Below, in pieces: positions 33,847-40,550 of a stretch of 49,243 nt of DNA. Positions within the stretch are counted from its first letter, which is position 1, and every line of letters starts with the position of its first letter. Both the position numbers and the translations under genes were made by a program. Source of the DNA: an uncultured Bacteroidales bacterium (GTDB lineage Bacteria > Bacteroidota > Bacteroidia > Bacteroidales > Paludibacteraceae); NCBI GenBank assembly GCA_949297975.1, contig CASFUX010000108.1, positions 1-49,243 on the forward strand, in the 5' to 3' direction. The notes beneath the pieces were generated by a model. The model ran no database searches and had not been told where the DNA came from. It saw only the letters and a list, made by a program, of their open reading frames with translations.

Positions 33847-33909
33847 GTGAATTTGCCTGCTCCAGCCAAATGGACGGCAGTCGCATCAGAAAGACTTGCT
33901 TTCGATATA

Positions 33910-34129
33910 AGATGTTTTCCAAATCATGAGCAGATGTTTTCCCAAACGTGAGCACAAGTTTTACTGCCCACAGTTATGGGTTATACGACCCACAGTTATG
34001 GGTTGTACGACCCACAGTTATGGGTTATATAACCCACAACTGTGGGCTGTAAAACTTCTCAGCAGAATTAGGAAAAGTCATGCTGACAAACCGGAAAAGT
34101 TATGCTGACAAAGCGGAAAAATCATGCAA
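33910..34129. repeat. Ten phased 22-bp units upstream of parE
   Basis: Units begin exactly every 22 bp at 33910, 33932, 33954, 33976, 33998, 34020, 34042, 34064, 34086 and 34108. Sequence drifts along the array. Units 1-2 share AGATGTTTTCC, units 4-6 share ATGGGTT-N-TA with CCCACAG, and units 8-10 share GGAAAAGTCATGC-type words. Units 4-6 each contain a small palindrome (GGGT/ACCC), and unit 6 contains GGGTTATATAACCC. The exact two-helical-turn period suggests protein binding on one DNA face. The array fills most of the spacer between parE and the DUF5686 gene. Confidence 0.85.
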
Positions 34130-34190
34130 GGGAAATGCGAAAATGGGCATTGGAACGGCATCCATCCGTGCAGCCCATGTGCGGAAGCAC

Positions 34191-36650
34191 TCAGAAGCCG
34201 AACCGCAGCCCGAAGCAGAAACGCCCGGCATCCACGCCTTCGTAGTGGTGGGTGAAGCGGTAGTTGTATTGGAACGAAAAGATGCCCAGCAGGTTGGTCA
34301 CGCCGATGCTGCCTTCCACGTAGGGTACGCGCATGGGACGCAGGTAGCCGGGCAGCGCGGGGAAGTCCAGGGCGGAGCGGTGACGGTCGGACAGCCCGCC
34401 CCACACGGTCTTGAGGGAGACCATCTCGCGCAGGTTGAGGTGCTTGATGAGGGGGATGCGGTTGAAGATAAGCCCGTTGAAGACAAACTCGGTGTTCGCC
34501 TGCACGTAGCGGTCGTGGGCGAACTCCAGGTAGTTCATCCTGTTGAACTGGTAAAAGGCTATGCCGTTAGGTTCGTTGCCGGGGGATATCTCCAGGAAGG
34601 GGTAAGGCACACGCCCGGCGATGCATCCGGCCTCGGCCAGGTAACGCCACGTGCCGAGGGCGGTGGGCACGCGCTGCTTCACCGAGGCGGTAAAGCGGCC
34701 GTACCACCCCGAGCGGAGGCCCGTGTCGTAGCGTCCCCCTTCGGCCACGAGGTAGACCACGGGGCGGGAAGTGCCGGTGTACAGGCGGCGCAGGTGGTCG
34801 TCGTATTTGCTTTCGTCCCACGACAGGCGGGCGGCCACCGTGAGCGACTGGCGGTGCAGGGCTTCGATGCGCGTGCCGTCGAAGGTCAGGGGCAGGCAGT
34901 CGCCGTAGAGCAGGGTGTGGGCGCGGGCGTAGGCGGACAGTTCCGCGCGGGGACCCAGGTCGCGGGCATAGCTCAGCTCCCATTCGTGGCGGCGGCTCAC
35001 GCGCCGGGCGGAGTAGAAGGAGAGGAGGGTGGACACGATGTCCTCATCGCCCAAATCCCACACGTCTTCGCGTCGGCTGAAGTCGTTGTAGTCGTAGTCG
35101 ATGCGCCGGTTGTCGTCCGTGTAGCTCAGTCCGATGACTTGCCGCTGCGTCCCTGGCAGCCGCACCTGTCCGAAGGCTTGCCATCCCACGGAATGGTCGC
35201 GGAAGCCGTATCCGGCATATCCGCCGAGGGAGATGTTGCGCCACAACCGTTCGTTGGTGCGCAGGGGGATGGCCAGGCGGAACCCTTCCTGGTCTGTGAG
35301 GCGCATCACCTGTTGCAGCGGCCCGAAGTCCACCCATCCGGCGCGTGCGTAGGAGGTGAGGGCGGCATCGGCTATCCAGCGGGCGGTGCGCATCAGGGGC
35401 GAGCCGTCCACGGCCTGGAGCTTTTGTTCCAATGCTTCCACGGTGTAGGGCGTGCCGGCAAACGAGTCCGGGGGCAGGGTGGGGGCGTGCGTGTGGTGCA
35501 GGGAGAGGCGTTGGCGCACGAGCAGCTCGGCGGGCAGCGTGATGGAGTCGTGCAGGGCGGCATAGCCCATGGCCACGGCGAGGGTGGACGAGGCGGGTGC
35601 CCATGCACCGCCCGCCACGGTGTCGAACGTCTGGCGGGTGGTCATGCCGTGCACGTAGTTTATGTTGGCCTGCCGGGGCAGGGTGGCTTCCAAGTAGGTG
35701 AGGGCAAGGGTGGCGGAGTCCAGCCGCAGCCGCCCGTCGAAGGCGGGGTTCTTCGGGTTCTTGGTGCGGAAATGCACTTCATACTGCTTGCCCCCTGCGC
35801 CCATGAGGCTGTCGGCCAGGAAGTAGTCGTAGTACGAGTTGCCCACGTTGGCCATCGGGCTGACGAGGTTCTTGCCGAAGAGGGTGACGGCGTTGTGGTA
35901 GAAGTTCATGCGGGGTGCGAGGCCTTCGGTGAGCTGCATCACCGTGCGGTCGGTTTCCTCGGGGGTGGAGTGCAGTCGGCGGTCGGTTTCGTCCATACCC
36001 TGGTCGGTCACCGTGTAGTCGGTCTCGGCGATGTAGAGGGGCACGAGCAGCAGGCTATCGCTTTCGGACAGGTTGCCTGCCCGCAGTTGCTCCACAAGCC
36101 TGCGCCCCAGCCGCGCGTCGCCTTCGCGGCTCAGCATCACCGCGCTTTGGGTGGTGGCGGTGGCGCGGTAGCCGGGGCGGGCGGTGAGGTCGTTGGCCTT
36201 GCGCATGAGCCTGGCCCGCTTCATCAGGGGCAGGGCGGGGTTGGAACCGGGCAACACCAATATCTCGTCCAAGGCGGTGAACTGCTCGCGCAGGGGCATG
36301 TCCACGTAGGCCGTGCCTCCGCCCTTGATGCGCACCTGTTCCGTGCGGAAGCCCACGGCGGAAACCACGAGACGGCCTCCTTCGTCGCCCGTGCGCAGGA
36401 GGAAGTACCCGGCATCGTCCGTGGCCGTGCCGTCGTCCGTACCTTTGAAATAGACGTTGGCCGAGGCAATGGGTGTGCCGTCGGCTTGGTCCGTTACCCG
36501 CCCGATGACGACGGTCTCACCCCCTAACCCCCTGAAGGGGGCAATGGTAAAGAGGCAAAGGAGACCTATCCGCCACCCCACCCCCAACCCCCTAAAAGGG
36601 GCTTTGGCCATGCGGGCAAGGAGTATATATATATAATGTATAGCGCTCAT
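34191..36650 (-). CDS. DUF5686-type outer-membrane protein with carboxypeptidase-regulatory-like domain
   Basis: An 819-residue exported protein. After a weak N-terminal hydrophobic segment comes a carboxypeptidase-regulatory-like beta-sandwich (about 45-125, VIGRVTDQADGTPIASANVYFKGTDDG), as in TonB-dependent-transporter-like proteins. A long DUF5686-type region of alternating beta strands ends in a terminal phenylalanine (LRFGF), consistent with an outer-membrane barrel. The ATG at 36650 overlaps the xer stop codon (ATGA); Met14 at 36611 is an alternative. Residues 14-46 are largely encoded by two copies of a C/G-run repeat, giving APFRGLG twice around the hydrophobic core. Function is unknown. 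Confidence 0.78.
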   Translation of the reverse strand: MSAIHYIYILLARMAKAPFRGLGVGWRIGLLCLFTIAPFRGLGGETVVIGRVTDQADGTPIASANVYFKGTDDGTATDDAGYFLLRTGDEGGRLVVSAVGFRTEQVRIKGGGTAYVDMPLREQFTALDEILVLPGSNPALPLMKRARLMRKANDLTARPGYRATATTQSAVMLSREGDARLGRRLVEQLRAGNLSESDSLLLVPLYIAETDYTVTDQGMDETDRRLHSTPEETDRTVMQLTEGLAPRMNFYHNAVTLFGKNLVSPMANVGNSYYDYFLADSLMGAGGKQYEVHFRTKNPKNPAFDGRLRLDSATLALTYLEATLPRQANINYVHGMTTRQTFDTVAGGAWAPASSTLAVAMGYAALHDSITLPAELLVRQRLSLHHTHAPTLPPDSFAGTPYTVEALEQKLQAVDGSPLMRTARWIADAALTSYARAGWVDFGPLQQVMRLTDQEGFRLAIPLRTNERLWRNISLGGYAGYGFRDHSVGWQAFGQVRLPGTQRQVIGLSYTDDNRRIDYDYNDFSRREDVWDLGDEDIVSTLLSFYSARRVSRRHEWELSYARDLGPRAELSAYARAHTLLYGDCLPLTFDGTRIEALHRQSLTVAARLSWDESKYDDHLRRLYTGTSRPVVYLVAEGGRYDTGLRSGWYGRFTASVKQRVPTALGTWRYLAEAGCIAGRVPYPFLEISPGNEPNGIAFYQFNRMNYLEFAHDRYVQANTEFVFNGLIFNRIPLIKHLNLREMVSLKTVWGGLSDRHRSALDFPALPGYLRPMRVPYVEGSIGVTNLLGIFSFQYNYRFTHHYEGVDAGRFCFGLRFGF
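36519..36604. repeat. Two direct copies of a CCCCCTAACCCCCT repeat inside a coding region
   Basis: Copies at 36519-36542 and 36580-36604 lie in the N-terminal coding region of the DUF5686 gene. A third, inverted copy at 36665-36690 lies in the 3' end of the adjacent xer gene. Confidence 0.75.
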
Positions 36651-37585
36651 AGCTCTGCTTGGTTAGCCCCCTTTAGGGGGTTGGGGGTGGTGGGTTCGTG
36701 CTGTGACAACGGGTGGTACTTGAGCAGGGTATCTTGCAGGTAGTGCATGTCAACGTGGGTGTAGAGTTCGGTGGTGACGATGCTCTCGTGCCCTAAGAGC
36801 TGCTGGATGGCGCGGAGGTTGGCTCCGTTTTCCAACAGATGGGTGGCAAACGAGTGGCGGAACGTGTGGGGACTTACCGGCCTGCCGATGCCAGCCGCCT
36901 CGGCCAGCCGTTTCACTATCTCGAATATCATGGCGCGGGTGAGTTTCGCCCCTCGCCGGTTGAGGAACACGTAGTCCTCGTTGCCGCGCTTTATCTGCAA
37001 CTCGCTCCTGTCCACGAACCACAACTCCATCTGCTTTATCGAGGTGGGCGAGAGGGGGACGAGCCGTTGCTTGCTGCCTTTGCCTTCCACCAGCATGTAG
37101 CCTTCGGCCAGGTAGAGGTTGGACAGCCGCAGCCCCACCAGCTCGGACACCCGCACGCCCGAGCCGTAGAGCACCTCCAGCATGGCGCGGTTGCGGTGGC
37201 CTTCGGGCTTGGACAAGTCGATGGCAGCCATCATCGCGTCTATCTCCTCCACGGACAACACGTCGGGCAGTTTCATCAGCCACTGCGGGGTCTCCACCAG
37301 TTCGGTGGGGTCGCGGTCGATGAGGTCGCGGTACAACAGGAAGCGGTAGAAAGACTTCACGCCCGACAGGATGCGCGATTGCGAGCGGGGATGGATGCCC
37401 ATCTCGCCCAGCGTCACCATGAAGTCGCGCACGTGGTCGGTCTCCGCCTCGCGCGGCTCGACATCGGCATCCTTCAAGTAGTCGAGCCACTTCTGCAAGT
37501 CGCGCATGTAGGCATCCACCGTGTGGGGCGACATGGCCCGCTCCAGCTTGAGGTACAGGCGGTATTCTTCCTCCAACTTCATCAT
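36647..37585 (-). CDS. xerD: XerC/XerD-type tyrosine recombinase
   Basis: A 312-residue site-specific recombinase of the XerC/D type, expected to resolve chromosome dimers at dif. A SAM-like N-terminal domain (5-95) precedes the catalytic domain, which has Arg145 (GSGVRVSEL), Lys169 (VEGKGSKQR), His240 and Arg243 (HTFRHSFATHLL), His266 (LLGHESIVTTELYTHV) and the nucleophile Tyr275. All catalytic residues are intact. No att-like repeats or phage genes flank it, so it is a host enzyme. The last 17 residues (HEPTTPNPLKGANQAEL) exceed the family norm and are encoded by a C/G-run repeat. The -7 box lies only 8 bp from the start. Confidence 0.9.
   Translation of the reverse strand: MMKLEEEYRLYLKLERAMSPHTVDAYMRDLQKWLDYLKDADVEPREAETDHVRDFMVTLGEMGIHPRSQSRILSGVKSFYRFLLYRDLIDRDPTELVETPQWLMKLPDVLSVEEIDAMMAAIDLSKPEGHRNRAMLEVLYGSGVRVSELVGLRLSNLYLAEGYMLVEGKGSKQRLVPLSPTSIKQMELWFVDRSELQIKRGNEDYVFLNRRGAKLTRAMIFEIVKRLAEAAGIGRPVSPHTFRHSFATHLLENGANLRAIQQLLGHESIVTTELYTHVDMHYLQDTLLKYHPLSQHEPTTPNPLKGANQAEL
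36665..36690. repeat. GCCCCCTTTAGGGGGTTGGGGG repeat at the 3' end of the xer gene
   Basis: A third copy of the C/G-run repeat, inverted relative to the two in the next gene. It encodes the TPNPLKGA segment of the recombinase tail. The same sequence occurs between genes at 40513-40540. Confidence 0.75.
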
Positions 37586-37592
37586 ACGGGCG

Positions 37593-37600
37593 CAAAGGTA
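37593..37600 (-). promoter_or_regulatory. -7 box (TACCTTTG) of the xer gene
   Basis: A minus-strand match followed by CG, placed so that the expected transcript start (about 37589) is 4-7 nt from the ATG ATG pair. The mRNA would be nearly leaderless. Confidence 0.6.
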
Positions 37601-37649
37601 CGGAAAAAACAATGGAGGAACAAAGGAATGTGACACAGCAGGACAACCG

Positions 37650-38051
37650 ACCAAAATATAAATACAATAGACACAATAGCATAGCAGGAGGAATAGCGCG
37701 GCTTGTCCCACGCAGACAAGGGAAGTTCACAATAGTTTGTCCCGATGCTACACCTCGGGACGGTGGATGGCAACGGTTGCTGCTGTCTGTCAAGCTGGAA
37801 AGCTATGTGTGCTCCCCGGAGACGGGGCACGCCCTGTCTCTACTGAAGCTGTGTAAAAAAGTACCATTTTCATGCCGTCCTCGTCATTTCGAGCGCAGCG
37901 AGAAATCTCACAGTGGCTTTGGAAGCGTTGTAGAAGGGGATTTCTCCCTACGGTCGAAATGACGGCAGGTTTGTTTCGTGGTTTTCATACAGCCTCTACT
38001 ACGCATGGGTGATAAACTTCCTATTGTATCTATTGTGTTTTATATTTTGGT
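37650..38051. mobile_element. Nonautonomous element A with 30-bp terminal inverted repeats
   Basis: The ends read ACCAAAATATAAATACAATA and continue with GACACAATAG (37650-37679). The right end (38021-38051) is a near-perfect reverse complement. The 402-bp element has no coding capacity. It contains a CCCGATG/CGGGAC hairpin, a GAGACGGGGC palindrome (37819-37840) and a nested second repeat (37883-37963) with ends GTCATTTCGAGCGCAGCGAG and TCGAAATGAC. With element B it fills the 794-bp spacer before the SpmAB gene. Confidence 0.7.
37883..37963. repeat. GTCATTTCGA inverted repeat nested in element A
   Basis: The arms are GTCATTTCGAGCGCAGCGAG plus AAATCTC, and GGATTTCTCCCTACGGTCGA plus AATGAC. This second repeat family is absent from element B, which suggests an insertion into element A. 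Confidence 0.65.
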
Positions 38052-38110
38052 ACGGTTGTCCTGTCCCGATGCAGGTTTATTCAATGAAATAATGTACTTT
38101 TGCCCCTTGA

Positions 38111-38347
38111 AACAAAACACAATAGGCACAATGGATTGATAGAAGGGACGGCACGGCTCATCCTGCGTGTATAAGCAGTTCACAATAGTTTGGCCCCGAT
38201 GCCATGCATCGGGACGGTGGTCATCCTTTTCCGCTGCATATCAGACTGGAAAGCTATGTGTGCTCCCTGGAGACGGGGATACCCCGTCTCCATCGCGTGC
38301 TGAGTGAGCTGACTTCCTATTGTGCCTATTGTGTTTTATATTTTGGT
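38111..38347. mobile_element. Nonautonomous element B, related to element A
   Basis: The left end contains AACACAATAGGCACAATGG. The right end (38316-38347) reads CCTATTGTGCCTATTGTG and continues into TATATTTTGG. The interior shares AGTTCACAATAGTTTG, the CCCGATGCCATGCATCGGG hairpin and GGAAAGCTATGTGTGCTCC with element A, but lacks the nested insertion. Confidence 0.65.
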
Positions 38348-38379
38348 GTGGTGTCTTACTTTGAAACAACGGCGGGAAG

Positions 38380-39606
38380 ATGGTACTCAACTACATTTGG
38401 ATAAGTTTCATACTGGTAGCGTTCATCGTGGCGTGCGTGCAGCTGGTGGCGTTCGGCAACGCGCAGGCGTTTACCGACATCGTGAACTCCACTTTCACCT
38501 CGGCACGCACGGGCTTCGAGGTGTCCCTGGGGCTGACGGGCGTGCTGGCCTTGTGGATGGGCATCATGAAGATAGGCGAACGGGGCGGCATGATACAGCT
38601 GTTTGCCCGCGCCGTGCACCCGCTGTTCCGCCGCCTCTTCCCCGACATTCCGAAAGACCACCCTGCCGCAGGTTCCATCCTGCTTAACCTCTCGGCCAAT
38701 ATCTTGGGGCTGGACAACGCCGCCACCCCGGCCGGGTTGCAGGCCATGCGCGAGTTGCAGGAACTGAACCCCGACAAGTCGCGTGCCTCGAACGCCATGA
38801 TTATGTTCTTGGTGCTCAATGCTTCTGGACTGACGCTCATCCCCGTCTCCATCATGACCATCCGGGCGCAGATGGGGGCTTCGAACCCCGCCGACGTGTT
38901 CATCCCCATCATGATAGCCACCTTTGCCTCCACCGCCGTGGGCGTGCTGGCCTTGTGCATCAAGCAGCGCATCCGCATAGACGGGGTCATCCTTGGCACG
39001 TTCGGCAGCGTGGCCTTGCTCATCGCGGGCGTGGTATGGGCGTTCAGCCGCATGGAGCAGGACGAGGTGCAGCGCGTGTCGGCAGCGGCGGCCTCCATCA
39101 TCCTGTTTACCATCATCGTGCTGTTCATCCTGAGTGGGGTGCGCAAGCGCATCAACGTGTACGACGCTTTCATCGAAGGGGCGAAGGACGGCTTCGGCAC
39201 CGCCATCCGCATCATTCCCTACCTGGTGGCCATCCTGGTGGCCGTGGGCATGTTGCGGGCATCGGGCACGCTCGACTTCCTGGTGGACGGGCTGAAGTCG
39301 CTCGTGGCCGCCTTGGGACTGGACACCCGCTGGGTGGACGGTATGCCCACCGCCCTGATGAAGCCCCTGAGCGGCAGCGGTGCACGCGGCATGATGGTGG
39401 AGGCGATGAACACGTTCGGTGCCGACTCGTTTGCCGGGCGGCTGTCAGGCATCCTGCAAGGCGCATCGGACACCACCTTCTACGTAGTGGCCGTGTACTA
39501 CGGGGCGGTCAACATCAAGAACAGCCGCTACACCGTGCCCTACGCCCTGCTGGCCGATCTGGCCGGGGTGATAACCGCCGTGGCCGTGGCGTATGTGTTC
39601 TTTTAG
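38380..39606 (+). CDS. Nucleoside-recognition (Gate) domain membrane protein, fused SpmA-SpmB type
   Basis: A 408-residue integral membrane protein with about ten predicted helices. Two gate / nucleoside-recognition halves are fused. The first half (about 40-200) matches SpmA (GILNLSANILGLDNAATPAG-like motif SILLNLSANILGLDNAATP). The second (about 265-400) matches SpmB (GAKDGFGTAIRIIPYLVAILVAVGML, QGASDTTFYVVAVYYGAV). In sporeformers these proteins aid spore-core dehydration; the function in non-sporulating Bacteroidales is unknown, and solute or nucleoside movement is only inferred. It is followed 68 bp later by ybeY. Confidence 0.88.
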   Translation: MVLNYIWISFILVAFIVACVQLVAFGNAQAFTDIVNSTFTSARTGFEVSLGLTGVLALWMGIMKIGERGGMIQLFARAVHPLFRRLFPDIPKDHPAAGSILLNLSANILGLDNAATPAGLQAMRELQELNPDKSRASNAMIMFLVLNASGLTLIPVSIMTIRAQMGASNPADVFIPIMIATFASTAVGVLALCIKQRIRIDGVILGTFGSVALLIAGVVWAFSRMEQDEVQRVSAAAASIILFTIIVLFILSGVRKRINVYDAFIEGAKDGFGTAIRIIPYLVAILVAVGMLRASGTLDFLVDGLKSLVAALGLDTRWVDGMPTALMKPLSGSGARGMMVEAMNTFGADSFAGRLSGILQGASDTTFYVVAVYYGAVNIKNSRYTVPYALLADLAGVITAVAVAYVFF

Positions 39607-39641
39607 TGCCTCCCCAAGCCCCTCCAAAGGAGGGGATGTGC
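39605..39641. repeat. CCTCCCC/GGAGGGG palindromic repeat
   Basis: CCTCCCCAAGCCCCTCC is followed by AAAGGAGGGGATG, right after the SpmAB stop codon. It is a C/G-run family member and possible transcript-end hairpin. Confidence 0.55.
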
Positions 39642-39674
39642 CGATATAGTAAATAGTAAATTGTCAAATAGTAA

Positions 39675-40103
39675 ATGATACAATTTCTCAATGAATATCC
39701 CGAAACCTTGCCGATAGACGAGCGGCGCGTGTCGGCTTGGATAAAGCGCACGGCGGCGCGTTACGGACGGCACGTGGGGCGCATCAACTACCTGTTCTGC
39801 ACGGACGAACGCATCCTGGAGGTGAACCGCCAGTTCCTTGCACACGACTACTACACGGACATCATTACCTTCGACTACGGCGAGGGCGACACCGTGGCAG
39901 GCGACCTCTTCATCAGCGTGGACACCGTGCGCTCTAACGCCGAACAATATGGCGCATGCTTCGAGGACGAACTGCACCGCGTCATCATCCACGGTGTGCT
40001 GCACCTGTGCGGACAGGACGACAAAGCCCCCGCCGACCGCGCCGAAATGACAAGGAAAGAGAATCTGGCGTTGGAGGAATGGGCAGATATGCTTGCTCCT
40101 TGA
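39675..40103 (+). CDS. ybeY: Endoribonuclease YbeY
   Basis: YbeY is a metal-dependent endoribonuclease needed for 16S rRNA 3'-end maturation and ribosome quality control. The 142-residue protein has DIITFDYGEG and GDLFISVDTVRSNA (77-90). The metal motif is HGVLHLCGQDD, with His106 and His110. The third histidine of H-x3-H-x5-H is Asp116 here. As I recall, Bacteroides homologues also lack the histidine, so a lineage variant is more likely than loss. AAATAGT-type degenerate repeats precede the start. Confidence 0.92.
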   Translation: MIQFLNEYPETLPIDERRVSAWIKRTAARYGRHVGRINYLFCTDERILEVNRQFLAHDYYTDIITFDYGEGDTVAGDLFISVDTVRSNAEQYGACFEDELHRVIIHGVLHLCGQDDKAPADRAEMTRKENLALEEWADMLAP

Positions 40104-40270
40104 TGCCATCTGCGGCAGTTGTCAAGTTAACCATTGTCCGTAGGGCGTTGCCCTACGCTGAGTGCTCCAAGGCCGTTGGCCTTGGATGCCTCCTCAAAAA
40201 AACTCCTTACGTTAAATCAGGAAAATCCGTTGCTCCTTTCTTACCTCTCGCCTCTCATAGAAGGGTAGGT

Positions 40271-40403
40271 GAACCCTTAGGCAAAAGGGTCGTACCCCTT
40301 TGGGCAAAAGGCTCGCACCCCTTTGGGCAAAGGGTTCGTACCCCTTTGGGCAAAAGGTTCGCACCCCTTTTGGGCAAGTGGGCAAGACCCTTTTCAGAAG
40401 GGG
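40271..40403. repeat. 23-bp phased mini-palindrome array between convergent genes
   Basis: Units begin near 40271, 40292, 40315, 40338, 40361 and 40384, the inner ones exactly 23 bp apart. Each contains ACCCCTTTGGGCAAAAGG or a close variant. The minus strand forms a CCTTT-GCCC-AAAGG-type hairpin with a short TACG/GCGA linker. The array lies between ybeY (plus) and the SLC13 gene (minus). Confidence 0.8.
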
Positions 40404-40429
40404 CTGTGGGATGCTTTGGGGCTTATGAT

Positions 40430-40510
40430 TAACCGCAAAAGGCGCAAAGGAAATGGAAACGACACGATCACTTCCATTTCCTTTGCGCCCTTTGCGCTCT
40501 CTGCGGTTAA
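40430..40510. repeat. AACCGCAAAAGGCG inverted repeat
   Basis: The left arm ATTAACCGCAAAAGGCGCAA and right arm TTTGCGCTCTCTGCGGTTAA frame an inner GGAAATGGAA/TTCCATTTCC stem. It is one of five loci of the AACCGCAAAG family, again between convergent genes. A C/G-run repeat follows at 40513-40540. Together with the 23-bp array these account for the 447-bp spacer. Confidence 0.75.
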
Positions 40511-40550
40511 TCAAAGCCCCCTTTAGGGGGTTGGGGGTAGTAGTTTTGTT

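Noticed and set aside
33910..34129. Possible CRISPR array or minisatellite
   Set aside because: Units are adjacent with no spacers, and sequence drifts while period stays exact. It fits neither a CRISPR nor a simple minisatellite made by recent duplication.
36647..37585. Integrase of a prophage or conjugative element
   Set aside because: The protein is of host XerC/D size and sequence, with no excisionase, relaxase, phage genes or flanking att repeats.
37612..37962. A 116-codon frame within element A
   Set aside because: It runs through the terminal repeat and the nested GTCATTTCGA repeat, and shows no protein-like composition or promoter.
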